Made by a program: the position numbers and the translations under genes. A stretch of 64,000 nucleotides of DNA from Sporomusaceae bacterium (lineage in GTDB: Bacteria; Bacillota; Negativicutes; UBA1444): the NCBI GenBank assembly GCA_018434355.1, contig JAHDPL010000023.1:1-64000 (forward strand), written 5' to 3'. This document shows, piece by piece, positions 1 through 8,932 of this stretch. The notes under the pieces were generated by a model, which ran no database searches, had not been told where the DNA came from, and saw only the letters and a program-made list of their open reading frames with translations. The first letter of the stretch is position 1. Every line of letters starts with the position of its first letter.

Positions 1-1
1 A

Positions 2-178
2 TTTGCCTCGGATACGGCGATGGAAGTAACGACCAATGCGGTGCAGATCTTCGGCGGCTACGGGTACAGCCGCGAATATCCCGTTGAGAAGATGATGCGC
101 GACGCCAAGATCACCCAGATCTACGAAGGCACCAACCAGGCTCAGTGCATGGTTATCGCCGGTTCGGTCTGCAGGTAA
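2..178 (+). CDS. Acyl-CoA dehydrogenase, C-terminal end (5' truncated by window)
   Basis: Only the last 58 codons are present; the gene runs in from the left edge and stops at TAA 176-178. The translation has the C-terminal signature of the acyl-CoA dehydrogenase family: FGGYGY, then [13 protein letters not shown], then IYEGTNQ, which form the FAD-binding helical domain around the active site. Such enzymes oxidise acyl-CoA to 2-enoyl-CoA with an electron transfer flavoprotein as acceptor. Substrate chain length cannot be judged from this fragment. The family is clear; the exact member is not. Confidence 0.9.
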   Translation, partial: FASDTAMEVTTNAVQIFGGYGYSREYPVEKMMRDAKITQIYEGTNQAQCMVIAGSVCR

Positions 179-270
179 GAGACACCGGCAGGGATTGCAC
201 CTGGAACAATCGCCGTTTATTTGTTATCATAACGAATAAGTGGAATCTCTGTGCGCGTTGAAACAACGAG

Positions 271-308
271 GGAGCCGGTGGATGAAACCTACCGGTTCCT
301 TTGTTATT
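271..308 (+). terminator. Hairpin with T-rich tail between acyl-CoA dehydrogenase and DMT transporter
   Basis: A 9-bp stem (GGAGCCGGT 271-279 with ACCGGTTCC 291-299, one G-T pair) closes an 11-nt loop and is followed by TTTGTTATTT. It most likely ends the acyl-CoA dehydrogenase transcript. It lies only about 25 nt before the transporter start, so it could also act as an attenuator for that gene. Confidence 0.6.
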
Positions 309-332
309 TACAGCGAAAAAAGGAAGGAATGC

Positions 333-1199
333 ATGAACAAATACCTTGGACCGGCGTACCTGACTCTGGCGGCCAGTTTATGGGGCGGCGTCTATGTGGT
401 GAGCAAGGTGGTGCTGGATGTGCTGCCGGCGCTGGAATTGATCTGGCTGCGCTATCTGTTGGCGTTGGTTACATTGGCGGTTTTTGCGGCATTGACCGGT
501 GAATCCTGGCGATTGCCGCGCAAATCGTTGCCGCTGGTGGGACTCATCGGTCTTGTCGGATACTTTCTGTCGATTTGGGCCCAATTTGCCGGTACGCATT
601 TGTCTTCGGCCCAGATGGGGTCGGTCATTACTTCGGCCACACCTGCATTTATGGTCATTTTTGCCAGAATCCTGTTGAAAGAAACTATTACGGTCCGCAA
701 GGCACTTTCTTTAGTGCTGGCGACCATTGGCGTGCTGTGCATTGTTGGTATTGGCGATGCGGGCGAGAGTTTTCGTCTGGGCGGACTGATTCTGGTTTTG
801 GCGGCGCTCACCTGGGCCTTGATGTCGGTGTTGATTAAGAAGGTTCCGCCGGAGGCTTCGCTGATCGTGGTGACTGCCTATGCGATTCTGGTGGCGACCA
901 TTGCCATGACTCCATTGGCTGTGTCACAAATGCAAGCAGCGCATCTGCAGGTATTGTCGCAACCGAAGGTATGGGGCGGCGTGCTCTATATGGGAACAGT
1001 TTCCACCGCCGGCGCATTTTATTTTTGGAACAAGGGCCTGCAACTGGTGGAAGCCGGTAGTGGCAGCCTGTATTTTTTCTTTCAGCCGTTGGTTGGCACG
1101 TTGCTTGGTTGGCTGTTTTTGGGCGAACAGGTGGGTTGGTCGTTCTGGTTGGGGGCCGCACTGATCTTTGCAGGAGTGCTGCTGGTGATTCGGGAATAG
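333..1199 (+). CDS. DMT-superfamily (EamA) transporter
   Basis: A 288-residue, very hydrophobic protein with about ten predicted membrane helices in two EamA repeats, the usual size and layout of drug/metabolite transporters. The start at ATG 333 is chosen because AAGGAAGGAAT lies just upstream and the protein then begins directly with the first helix (MNKYLGPAYLTL). The upstream in-frame extension to 240 runs through the hairpin at 271-308 and is unlikely to be translated. The PxxxxL and GxxL patterns in the second repeat (FFFQPLVGTLLGWLFLGE) are typical of the family. Substrate is unknown; members export amino acids, nucleotides or metabolites. It stands alone between two terminators. Confidence 0.85.
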   Translation: MNKYLGPAYLTLAASLWGGVYVVSKVVLDVLPALELIWLRYLLALVTLAVFAALTGESWRLPRKSLPLVGLIGLVGYFLSIWAQFAGTHLSSAQMGSVITSATPAFMVIFARILLKETITVRKALSLVLATIGVLCIVGIGDAGESFRLGGLILVLAALTWALMSVLIKKVPPEASLIVVTAYAILVATIAMTPLAVSQMQAAHLQVLSQPKVWGGVLYMGTVSTAGAFYFWNKGLQLVEAGSGSLYFFFQPLVGTLLGWLFLGEQVGWSFWLGAALIFAGVLLVIRE

Positions 1200-1225
1200 G
1201 ATTCTCTGATATACCAAATTGTTAA

Positions 1226-1258
1226 GTCTGCCTGAAATAACAGGCAGGCTTTATTTTA
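1226..1258 (+). terminator. Rho-independent terminator after the DMT transporter
   Basis: CTGCCTG (1228-1234) pairs with CAGGCAG (1241-1247) around a 6-nt AAATAA loop, followed by CTTTATTTTATTT. Confidence 0.85.
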
Positions 1259-1298
1259 TTTCTCTCTGTCATATCTTCACGGATAAACTACAAATAAA

Positions 1299-1349
1299 TG
1301 ATATGTATTATCAAAATGTATTGACAGCTGCGATGAAATGACATACCAT
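1299..1349 (+). promoter_or_regulatory. feoAB promoter with Fur-like box
   Basis: TGATATGTATTATCA at 1299-1313 matches the 7-1-7 Fur consensus TGATAATNATTATCA at 12 of 14 defined positions. It sits directly upstream of a promoter with TTGACA at 1321-1326, a 17-bp spacer and TACCAT at 1344-1349. A second perfect 6-1-6 inverted repeat, TTATCA-A-TGATAA, lies at 1368-1380, between promoter and feoA. Placement ahead of a ferrous iron transporter fits repression by Fur-Fe2+ (inference). Confidence 0.7.
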
Positions 1350-1399
1350 TAGTTCAAATGAAATTATTTATCAATGATAATGGAGCGGGAGACGATACG

Positions 1400-1645
1400 A
1401 TGAGCAAAACACTTGACACATTATTGCCGGGAGAAATGGGAGTCATCAGCCATGTAGCAGGGACCGGGCCGATCAAACGTCGTATCGTTGACATGGGTCT
1501 GATTGCCGGGACGGTGGTGCGAGTGCAGAAATATGCGCCGCTTGGGGATCCCATCGAAATCAAGGTGAAAAACTTCAATCTGTCGCTACGTAAAATGGAA
1601 GCGTCGACAATCACCGTTAAACCACTGGAGGGAACTGTGCAATGA
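1400..1645 (+). CDS. feoA: Ferrous iron transport protein A
   Basis: An 81-residue SH3-like FeoA protein, the small cytoplasmic partner of FeoB. The fold signature is visible in LLPGEMG, then RRIVDMGLIAGTVVRV, then DPIEIKVKNFNLSLRK. The ATG at 1400 is preferred over an earlier in-frame ATG at 1358 because GGGAG ends 8 nt upstream and the protein then has normal family length; the earlier start would also run through the inverted repeat at 1368-1380. Its stop overlaps the feoB start (ATGA at 1642-1645), so the two are translationally coupled. Regulation is probably by the Fur-like box upstream. No feoC gene follows. Confidence 0.93.
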   Translation: MSKTLDTLLPGEMGVISHVAGTGPIKRRIVDMGLIAGTVVRVQKYAPLGDPIEIKVKNFNLSLRKMEASTITVKPLEGTVQ

Positions 1646-3774
1646 GTACAGCTTGCATGACCGTTGCCCTAGCGGGAAATCCCAATTCAGGCAAAACGAC
1701 AATCTTTAACAATATAACCGGCGCCAGACAACATGTTGGCAATTATGCCGGTGTGACAGTGGAGCGGCGCGAAGGATTCCGCCGGTTTCAAGGACAAGAT
1801 TTGTTGCTGGTTGATTTGCCGGGAACGTATAGCCTGACTGCCAATTCTTTGGATGAAATCGTTGCCCGCAACGTTATCATCGATGAAAAACCGGATTTGA
1901 TTGTGAATATCCTTGACGCTTCCAATCTGGAACGAAATCTGTATTTGGCGCTGCAGTTGCTGGAACTGGAACGCCCATTGGTTTTGGCGCTCAATATGAC
2001 TGATATGGCCGAAAAAGCCGGCATTAGAATTAATAGTGATGTATTGCGAACCCGTTTAGGCGTGCCGGTGGTAAAACTGATAGGAAATCGCAACCAGGGA
2101 ACGGAAGAATTGTTGCAGACAGTTGTCGAGAGTTCAAAAAAAACAACCTATCGGCCATTTTCGATTGATTATGGAATGAAAATCGAAGCGGCGATCGCTG
2201 AAGTTACAGAGGCTCTGCAAAATCTGACCAATGTAAAGTTTCCGATGCGTTGGTTGGCGATTAAGCTCTTGGAGAATGACGGCGAGGTGGGAGCATCCTT
2301 GCTGAATATCGACGGCGGAAGTGCTGTCGCGATGATCGTGGGCAAAGTACGCAACAAAACTGCGGTCATGCTTGGGGAAGAACTGGAAATTGCGATGGCG
2401 GAAGCGCGTTATCGTGTTGTGGCCGACATTGTCGCAGAGTTTGTCGACTCCAGCGGTCGTCGTGAACAAACGGTATCTGACCGGATTGATCGAGTACTGA
2501 CGCACCGAGTGCTGGGATTGCCCTTGTTTTTTGGCATCATGTGGCTATTGTTCAATATCGTGTTTACCGTTGGGGAAATACCGCAAGGCTGGATCGAAGA
2601 TGCAGTCAAGGGGTTCGGCGACTTGGTCTCGGCGAACCTGGCCGAGGGTGAATTGAGGTCCTTGTTGGTTGATGGGATCATTGGCGGAGTCGGCAGCGTA
2701 CTCACTTTTTTGCCCAGCATTTTGTTGTTGTTCTTCGGCATTGCCCTGTTGGAAGATACGGGGTATATGGCGCGGGCAGCTTTTGTCATGGACCGGATCA
2801 TGCGAGCGGTTGGCTTGCACGGAAAATCCTTTATCCCCTTACTGCTTGGTTTTGGTTGCAGCGTGCCGGCCGTGATGGGATCACGGACGTTGGAGAACAA
2901 AGGCGACCGAATGGTGACGATTTTGGTCTCGCCGCTGATGAGTTGCAGCGCCCGTTTGCCGGTCTACACGCTGTTGATTGCTGCTTTTTTCCATGAAAGC
3001 GTTGCCGGTAGCGTTTTGTTCTCGATTTATTTTCTGGGAATTTCGCTGGCGATCCTGATGGCGCTGGTTTTCCGCAAATGGATGTTTCCCGGCGCCAGTG
3101 AGCCTTTTATAATGGAAATGCCTCCGTATCATTTGCCGACGTTGCGCAGTATCGCAATCCATATGTGGGAACGCAGCATTCTGTATCTGAAGAAGGCCGG
3201 AACCTTGATTCTGGCGGCATCGATTTTGATCTGGTTTATCACTAACTATCCGGCCAATGTCGAGTACAGTAAAGATTATGATGCGGCAAAGGTGCAAATA
3301 ACCGAGCAATATGATGAAGAGGCAGCCAAGCCGTTGCTTGCCCAATTGGATCAGGAACAGGCGGGAGAAAAGTTGGCGCTTAGTTATGCTGGTCAGTTTG
3401 GTCATTTCATTGAACCTGTCATCAAGCCGCTCGGATTTGATTGGAAAATGGGTGTGGGTCTGGTTTCGGCGGTTGCTGCCAAAGAAGTGTTGGTTAGTAC
3501 ACTGGCGACCATCTATAGCGTGGGTGATGCGGAAGAAAATGCGCAATCCCTTCAGGAAGCTCTGGCGGCCGATGCGGCATTCAGCCCACTTGTGGCTTTC
3601 AGTCTAATGGTGTTTACACTTATTTACTCACCGTGCCTGGCAGTATTGGCAGTGGTGCGAAGGGAAACAAATTCTTGGAAATGGCCGGCTTTCAGTTTCG
3701 TTTACTCCACGACGCTGGCCTGGGTAATGTCCTTTGTGGTTTATCAGGGTGGACGGTTGATAGGATTGCAGTAG
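1642..3774 (+). CDS. feoB: Ferrous iron transport protein B
   Basis: A 710-residue FeoB with the standard layout: an N-terminal GTPase (P-loop GNPNSGKT at residues 12-19, DLPG at 58-61, NMTD at 118-121), a helical GDI-like spacer to about residue 280, and a C-terminal membrane part with two Gate repeats. Each Gate region carries a conserved Cys in the membrane (GFGCSVPAVMG and the SPLMSCSARLPVY segment). It imports Fe2+ across the inner membrane and would supply iron for the nitrogenase and hydrogenases encoded in this window. Length is normal and no damage is seen. It is the second gene of feoAB and ends before the strong terminator at 3800-3868. Confidence 0.96.
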   Translation: MSTACMTVALAGNPNSGKTTIFNNITGARQHVGNYAGVTVERREGFRRFQGQDLLLVDLPGTYSLTANSLDEIVARNVIIDEKPDLIVNILDASNLERNLYLALQLLELERPLVLALNMTDMAEKAGIRINSDVLRTRLGVPVVKLIGNRNQGTEELLQTVVESSKKTTYRPFSIDYGMKIEAAIAEVTEALQNLTNVKFPMRWLAIKLLENDGEVGASLLNIDGGSAVAMIVGKVRNKTAVMLGEELEIAMAEARYRVVADIVAEFVDSSGRREQTVSDRIDRVLTHRVLGLPLFFGIMWLLFNIVFTVGEIPQGWIEDAVKGFGDLVSANLAEGELRSLLVDGIIGGVGSVLTFLPSILLLFFGIALLEDTGYMARAAFVMDRIMRAVGLHGKSFIPLLLGFGCSVPAVMGSRTLENKGDRMVTILVSPLMSCSARLPVYTLLIAAFFHESVAGSVLFSIYFLGISLAILMALVFRKWMFPGASEPFIMEMPPYHLPTLRSIAIHMWERSILYLKKAGTLILAASILIWFITNYPANVEYSKDYDAAKVQITEQYDEEAAKPLLAQLDQEQAGEKLALSYAGQFGHFIEPVIKPLGFDWKMGVGLVSAVAAKEVLVSTLATIYSVGDAEENAQSLQEALAADAAFSPLVAFSLMVFTLIYSPCLAVLAVVRRETNSWKWPAFSFVYSTTLAWVMSFVVYQGGRLIGLQ

Positions 3775-3799
3775 GAAACGGTCGACAATTGTTGTCATA

Positions 3800-3868
3800 A
3801 ATAAAAAGAAGAGGCGATCTCAAATAGGTTTTAAATGCCTATTGTTAGAGAAGCCTCTTCTTTTTATT
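3800..3868. terminator. Bidirectional terminator between feoB and the AbgT gene
   Basis: AATAAAAAGAAGAGGC (3800-3815) is a perfect inverted repeat of GCCTCTTCTTTTTATT (3853-3868), with an inner AATAGG/CCTATT stem. It has A-rich and T-rich flanks, so it can stop both the + strand feoAB transcript and the - strand transport operon. The two operons converge here. Confidence 0.93.
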
Positions 3869-3914
3869 GCTTATCACCAAGCTGCTTTGACAGCAAACTC
3901 GAACGATGGTCCTG

Positions 3915-5486
3915 TTACAGGAAAATCTTTGCTCCTGGTCCGAGCGGCAGGTTCAGGAAGTAGAAGACGCCAAGCCAGGCGGTCCAGGAAAGCAGGAAGG
4001 CCAGTGCATAAGGCGTCTGGGTTGCAATTAACGTACCCATGCCGGCTTTGGAACCGGGCTTCATGTATTGGGCCATAATCCCCAACATAACCGGACAATA
4101 ATAGTTAAGCGGCGTAATCGAATTGACGGAGCTTTCGCCGATTCGGTAAGCGGCCTGCGACAGTGCCGGCTCGAAGCCGAGCAGGCCAAACATTGGCACG
4201 AAAATCGGCGCCAGGATCAGCCATTTTGCGGAACCGCTGACAACGAACAAGTCGGTGAACGCTGACAAAAGAATCAAGCCAACGACCAGCGCAAAGCCGG
4301 TGAAGCTCATTGCCTGCAGGAACTCCGCACCTTTGATCGCGATGACGCTAGCCAGATTGGTTTTGTTGAACCACGCGATGAACTGGGCTGCGGAAAAAGC
4401 GGTGACAATGAAACTGACGCCGCCGCCGAGGCCTTTGGTCAAATACTTGGTGACATCGGCTTCGCTCTTGATCAGACCCTTGCCGATACCGAAGGCGACA
4501 CCGGTACTTACGAAGAAGAAGAACAGAATTGGGATGACGCTATTAAGCAAGGGAGAGCGGGGAATCAACGTGTGCGTTTTCGGGTCGCGCAGCAAACCGG
4601 CTTCGGGAATGATAAGAACCGCTAACAGCGCGATGTAAGCTAGCGCTGCAAACCCTGCATACTTCAGGCCTTTCAGTTCTTCCGGCGTCAATGCATGCTC
4701 CTTGGTGTCGCCGGTGATTTCAGTGTTGAGTTCAAGTTTTTCCAAACGCGGCGCAACGACTTTTTCAGCCACGAGCGTACCTACAATGGTCAGGACGAAA
4801 ACAGATGAACTCATCAGATAATAGTTGATAAGGACGTGAACCGGCGAGTTGGCGGTTTGCGGAATGGTTTTAATTGCGGTCTGCGTGATGCCGGCAATCA
4901 GTGCATCGGTGCCGGCGGGGATTACGTTGGCGCTAAACCCGGCGGCTGTTGCTGCATAGGCGATCGACATGCCGAGGATCGGGTTGCGACCCATTCCGGC
5001 GTAAACGGCGGCCGCTGCTGCAGGAACAAAGACCATGGCCGCATCGGAGGCCAGATTGCCGTTGATGCCGATAAAGAAGATTGTGGCGGTTACGGCCCAG
5101 GGCGGAACGCCCAGCAGGGCTTTACGTACCACCGCGCTGACGAAGCCGGTTGATTCAGCAAGGCCCATAGCCAGCATCATTACAACGACAAGGCCGAGCG
5201 GCGGGAAGTTGATGAAGTTTTTTATCATGTCTTCCAATATATAGCGGAATCCGTTTGCGTTGAGCAAGCTGACCACCTTGACGACCACTTTTTTGCCTTC
5301 CTTGCCGACATAAGCGGCGGAAGTGCCTTCCAATAAAAAGGATACAATGAGTACTGCGACGGCGAGCAACGAAAACAATATGAACGGAGTGGGGAATTTG
5401 TTGCCAATGTACTCAATCAGGTCAAGCATGCGCTGAAATAGACCTGAAGTCTCGGGGGCGGAGTGATCTTTAGCTGGTTTGGACAT
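3915..5486 (-). CDS. abgT: AbgT-family transporter (p-aminobenzoyl-glutamate type)
   Basis: A 523-residue membrane protein of the AbgT family, with about 12 helices and family motifs such as NFPPLGLVVVMMLAMGLAE, GINGNLASDAA and SPLNYYCPVML-like SITPLNYYCPVML near the end. E. coli AbgT imports p-aminobenzoyl-glutamate; other members export sulfonamides or carry dipeptides. The start at 5486 (MSKPAKDHS) is chosen because AAGGAGG lies 6-7 nt upstream; an in-frame TTG at 5492 is too close to that site. The upstream gene on the same strand is an M20 amidohydrolase, the same pairing as the abg system, so the likely role is uptake of an N-acylated or aminobenzoyl amino acid for hydrolysis in the cytoplasm. 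Confidence 0.9.
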   Translation of the reverse strand: MSKPAKDHSAPETSGLFQRMLDLIEYIGNKFPTPFILFSLLAVAVLIVSFLLEGTSAAYVGKEGKKVVVKVVSLLNANGFRYILEDMIKNFINFPPLGLVVVMMLAMGLAESTGFVSAVVRKALLGVPPWAVTATIFFIGINGNLASDAAMVFVPAAAAAVYAGMGRNPILGMSIAYAATAAGFSANVIPAGTDALIAGITQTAIKTIPQTANSPVHVLINYYLMSSSVFVLTIVGTLVAEKVVAPRLEKLELNTEITGDTKEHALTPEELKGLKYAGFAALAYIALLAVLIIPEAGLLRDPKTHTLIPRSPLLNSVIPILFFFFVSTGVAFGIGKGLIKSEADVTKYLTKGLGGGVSFIVTAFSAAQFIAWFNKTNLASVIAIKGAEFLQAMSFTGFALVVGLILLSAFTDLFVVSGSAKWLILAPIFVPMFGLLGFEPALSQAAYRIGESSVNSITPLNYYCPVMLGIMAQYMKPGSKAGMGTLIATQTPYALAFLLSWTAWLGVFYFLNLPLGPGAKIFL

Positions 5487-5596
5487 GAGCAACCTCCTTA
5501 ATTAATAGAAATGATTTTACTGACGGAACCTTGCGAAGTTGGCTGAGTTGAGTTGCACCTCCCTTGCTGTGCGTTGATTCAGCAATAATCGAAAAG

Positions 5597-6796
5597 TTAC
5601 AGTGGATATCTATTTTCCAGGAAAGTCAACGCCGCAAGGGCGGTTTCCTCCATGACCTGTGCACCGACAAACAGTGCGCGCTCGTCAAAATCAAAAAAAC
5701 CGCTATGCAACGGTCGTACCGGTTCGTTGGCCTTGCCGCAGCCGACAAAGAAATAGGCGGCTGGGACTTTCTCGGCAAAGAAGGCAAAGTCCTCGGCGCC
5801 CAGCACCGGTTTGTGATCGCCGTGAACATGGTCGGCGCCCAAAAATCGGCTGGCGGCGAGTTGGACAAATCCGGTTTCGTCTGGTGAATTTTGCAGGCTG
5901 GGGTACCCGAACTGGTAGTCCAGTTCAAAGTTTCCGCCGTAACCATCGCAGATTCCCTTTACCATGCGGCGAATTCGTTCGGGAATATCGCGTCGGACCG
6001 ACTCGTTAAGCGTTCTGACGGTTCCTTCGAGAATGACCTCTTTGGCGACTACGTTATAACGTTCGCCGCCATGCACAGTGCCAATATTGATTGTAGCGGT
6101 TTCGCGCGGATCAGTCTGGCGATGGATGATGCGACTGAGCGCCGTAAGTACGTCGGAAGTCATCATAATCGCGTCAATTCCCTGATGCGGAGCTCCCGCA
6201 TGGGCGCCCGCCCCGAACAGCTTCAGCTTGAAACGATCCGAAGACGCCATCATTGTGCCGCGGCAAACTCCGATGTCGCCATAGGGCAGGTCCGGCCATA
6301 GATGCATGCCGAACATCATGTCGACTTTTGGATTATCCAGAACTCCATCCTTGATCATCAGCGGCGCGCCACCGGCCGGCGCCGCTTCTTCAGCTGGTTG
6401 AAACACAAGTTTGACGGTGCCGCGCCAGGAATTGCGGTTGGTCTGCAAAGCGGTGGCAGCACCGAGCAGCATCGCCATATGACCGTCGTGTCCACAGGCG
6501 TGCATCACACCGGGGGTTTTCGATGCATAGGAAAGGCCGGTTTCTTCATTGACCGGCAGGGCGTCCATATCGGCCCGCAGCGCGATCACTCCGCCACCTG
6601 CCCTGCCTTCCAACGTGGCAACGATTCCGGCATGGCTGTCAAATGTCTGGACGGGAATACTAAGTTGTGCAAGTTGTTGTAAAATAAAACTGCGTGTTTG
6701 AAATTCCGAACCGCTGACTTCCGGATTGGCGTGCAAGGCGCGTCTCCACTCGATCATTTGTCCCAATTCTTTCGGCAATATAGGCGTAGCCGTCAT
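5597..6796 (-). CDS. M20D-family amidohydrolase / metallopeptidase
   Basis: A 399-residue M20D amidohydrolase with normal family length. Metal ligand motifs are visible: HACGHDGHMAML (Cys and His ligands), FQPAEE (catalytic Glu pair) and the C-terminal VLGAEDFAFF. A dimerisation domain interrupts the catalytic domain from about residue 180 to 290. Relatives hydrolyse N-acyl amino acids, hippurate, indole-acetyl amino acids or p-aminobenzoyl-glutamate; the substrate cannot be fixed from sequence. The start is supported by GGAGGAG ahead of the ATG. It heads a two-gene unit with the AbgT transporter and faces a divergent regulator across about 270 bp. Confidence 0.9.
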   Translation of the reverse strand: MTATPILPKELGQMIEWRRALHANPEVSGSEFQTRSFILQQLAQLSIPVQTFDSHAGIVATLEGRAGGGVIALRADMDALPVNEETGLSYASKTPGVMHACGHDGHMAMLLGAATALQTNRNSWRGTVKLVFQPAEEAAPAGGAPLMIKDGVLDNPKVDMMFGMHLWPDLPYGDIGVCRGTMMASSDRFKLKLFGAGAHAGAPHQGIDAIMMTSDVLTALSRIIHRQTDPRETATINIGTVHGGERYNVVAKEVILEGTVRTLNESVRRDIPERIRRMVKGICDGYGGNFELDYQFGYPSLQNSPDETGFVQLAASRFLGADHVHGDHKPVLGAEDFAFFAEKVPAAYFFVGCGKANEPVRPLHSGFFDFDERALFVGAQVMEETALAALTFLENRYPL

Positions 6797-6866
6797 TCAC
6801 TGTCTCCTCCCTGATATCCGTGTATTTTTCCAAAAAGAAATGAATTGATAATAGTTTCAATATAGT

Positions 6867-6879
6867 TGCAAACTTTGCA
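6867..6879. promoter_or_regulatory. Perfect inverted repeat in the amidohydrolase/regulator intergenic region
   Basis: TGCAAA-C-TTTGCA is a perfect 6-1-6 palindrome in the 271-bp divergent region 6797-7067. The position, about 70 bp before the amidohydrolase start and 190 bp before the regulator, suits an operator for the divergent regulator (inference). The rest of this region is AT-rich, with a second short repeat GCGC-GTGTT-GCGC near 6980-6992 and no gene. Confidence 0.45.
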
Positions 6880-7067
6880 GTTATTTGAGAAAATACTACC
6901 ATAAATAAAGGTCCAATAAAAGACATTTCCGTATAATTCATGAATATTCGCAATGAGTTAAAATAATATGCAATGTGTAGCGCGTGTTGCGCGGTAGAGG
7001 AAGAATGTCCGTGCAAGAAAAATTAGCGTCTGTCGGCTAAGATTTGGCTGAAATTGAGGTGAAGTAA

Positions 7068-8387
7068 GTGCGGAAAATTAAACTGGCGATTGTCGGGCCA
7101 AGCGATTCTATCGCATTGATTGAAGAAGTCAGCCAAGAATTCGTTGATCGGATTCAGTTAACCAGTTGTATATATAATGATGCTTCGGAAGTTCCCGCTA
7201 TGATCGCCAGATATGATGAGGAGATCGACATCTGGGTTTTTTCCGGCATCGTGCCTTATCGTTACGCGATTGCCGCGGCCAATAGTACGAAACCCAAATT
7301 GTATGTGTCACATACCGGTTCCAGCATTTATCGGGTATTTCTTCATTTGTTCAAGCAGAACCGACCGATCAGCAGCATGAGTTTTGATACGTTCAGCCGC
7401 AAGGACATTGAGGAAACTTTTGCCGATGCAGAAGTGCCGCTACCGCAAATCTATGTAAAGGACTATGTCGGCATTGTATCAGCCGATGAATTGACCGAAT
7501 TCCATCTGGACCTGTGGCAGCGGGGAAAAACGGAAGTGGCGGTGACTTGCTTTCGGGCGACTTATCTGGCGCTGAAGCAACATGGTGTCAATGCATTTCG
7601 CATTTGGCCGACCCGCAGCAATATCCGGTCAATTCTTAACCTGGCGTTGTCAAAAGCCGATGCTTTGTTTTCCAAAGCTGGACAGATTGCAATTCAACAT
7701 ATTGCGATTGATGATTATGACGAATTTTCCCGCGAAGCGGTTTCAGGTTATGCGGTGTTAAAGGTCGAATTGCAGCTGCAGGAAATTTTGGTTCGATTTG
7801 CCGAACAGGTGCAAGGCGCGATGATTTCGCAAGGCAAAGGTCACTTTACCATCTACTCGACGCGTGGTGCGATGGAATCGATTACGCAAGGGTTTAGCAA
7901 TTTGCCGGTCGTTAGCGAAATCAGCCGCCGGCTGTCAGTTGGCGTCAGTGGGGGATTGGGGTTTGGCGATACCGCATATAGTGCGAATGAGAACGCCGGC
8001 ATTGCGTTGGGGATTGCCCGACGCAAAGGAAAAAGCAAATGGATGGTCGTCTTCGATGATAAAACAGTGATCGGGCCTTTAAATTCGGAATTGGCTCTTA
8101 GCTATTCGTTGCGCAGCACGTCGACAGGCGCGATGGATCTGGCGAAGAGTCTGAATGTGAGCGGTACCACGTTAAACCGGTTGCTGTCGGTGTTTCATAA
8201 ACTTGACGGCGCAACCATCGGAGCGGAATCGCTGGCGCAGTATCTTTCGATGACTGAGCGAAATGCCAGACGTTTGCTGGCCAATCTGGCCGCGAACGGG
8301 ATGGCGGTGGAAAGCGGCGAAGAAACCAGCGGCGCCGGACGCCCCCGAAAAATGTACCGAATTGATCTTGCTAAACTGCGAGTTTGA
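7068..8387 (+). CDS. Transcriptional regulator with degenerate GGDEF-like core and C-terminal winged helix
   Basis: A 439-residue cytoplasmic protein starting at GTG 7068 behind TTGAGGTGA. Three parts can be seen. Residues 1 to about 165 look like an alpha/beta sensor domain (IAIVGPSDS-type start, HTGSSIYR). Residues about 225-345 resemble the back half of a nucleotide-cyclase or GGDEF fold: VGVSGGLGFGDTAYSANENAGIALGIARRKGKSKWMVV imitates the late strand-helix-strand of GGDEF proteins, shown here in part only, but no GG(D/E)EF signature is present. Residues about 355-435 contain two helix-turn-helix-like stretches and a GRPRK basic wing. It is divergent from the amidohydrolase-abgT pair and probably controls it. 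I do not recognise a named family. Confidence 0.6.
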   Translation: MRKIKLAIVGPSDSIALIEEVSQEFVDRIQLTSCIYNDASEVPAMIARYDEEIDIWVFSGIVPYRYAIAAANSTKPKLYVSHTGSSIYRVFLHLFKQNRPISSMSFDTFSRKDIEETFADAEVPLPQIYVKDYVGIVSADELTEFHLDLWQRGKTEVAVTCFRATYLALKQHGVNAFRIWPTRSNIRSILNLALSKADALFSKAGQIAIQHIAIDDYDEFSREAVSGYAVLKVELQLQEILVRFAEQVQGAMISQGKGHFTIYSTRGAMESITQGFSNLPVVSEISRRLSVGVSGGLGFGDTAYSANENAGIALGIARRKGKSKWMVVFDDKTVIGPLNSELALSYSLRSTSTGAMDLAKSLNVSGTTLNRLLSVFHKLDGATIGAESLAQYLSMTERNARRLLANLAANGMAVESGEETSGAGRPRKMYRIDLAKLRV

Positions 8388-8471
8388 TTTTCAAGCTGTT
8401 GTTCTTAAAATAAAGGATATCTCTTTGGATTGTCGAACATAAAACAAATACAATTACGCGGGGGTGCAGTG

Positions 8472-8924
8472 GTGATAATTCGCAAGGCGGTTCTGACAGA
8501 CATCGAAGGGATTTACGAGCTGGTCAACTATTATGCGGAGAAAGGCATGATTTTGCCACGATCACTCCATTCCATATTTGAAACCTTGCGTGACTTTACG
8601 ATAGTGGAAGCTGACGGCAAGGTGATTGGCACCGGCGCTTTGACGCTGGCCTGGGACGGTTTGGCGGAGGTGCGGGCGTTGACTGTGGCGCCGGAACATC
8701 TACGCAATGGGGTAGGATTGCAATTGGTGGCTGCGATGACAGTGGAAGCAAAACAATTGGGAATTTCCCGCTTGTTTACCTTGACCTATGAGCCGGAATT
8801 CTTCAAGGCGGCCGGTTTCGCCGAGATTAGCAAGGAGGCCTTGCCGCACAAGGTTTGGCGCGACTGCATCAATTGCAGCAAATTCCCTAACTGCGATGAA
8901 ACGGCGATGTTGATGTCCCTGTAA
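8472..8924 (+). CDS. argA: Short-form N-acetylglutamate synthase-like GNAT acetyltransferase
   Basis: A 150-residue GNAT protein. It has the acetyl-CoA binding stretch VAPEHLRNGVGLQL and an acidic mid-region TEAEVRAL-like AEVRALTV. The end is that of the short bacterial N-acetylglutamate synthases: KVWRDCINCSKFPNCDE, with Cys spaced C-x2-C-x5-C, then a hydrophobic tail. The reaction would be acetyl-CoA plus glutamate to N-acetylglutamate, the first step of arginine synthesis. GTG 8472 is preferred because GGGGGTG precedes it and the protein then begins IIRKA like its relatives; an earlier TTG at 8430 is in frame but lacks a site. No other arg gene is adjacent, so a different amino substrate remains possible. 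Confidence 0.7.
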   Translation: MIIRKAVLTDIEGIYELVNYYAEKGMILPRSLHSIFETLRDFTIVEADGKVIGTGALTLAWDGLAEVRALTVAPEHLRNGVGLQLVAAMTVEAKQLGISRLFTLTYEPEFFKAAGFAEISKEALPHKVWRDCINCSKFPNCDETAMLMSL

Positions 8925-8932
8925 TTTTGGGA

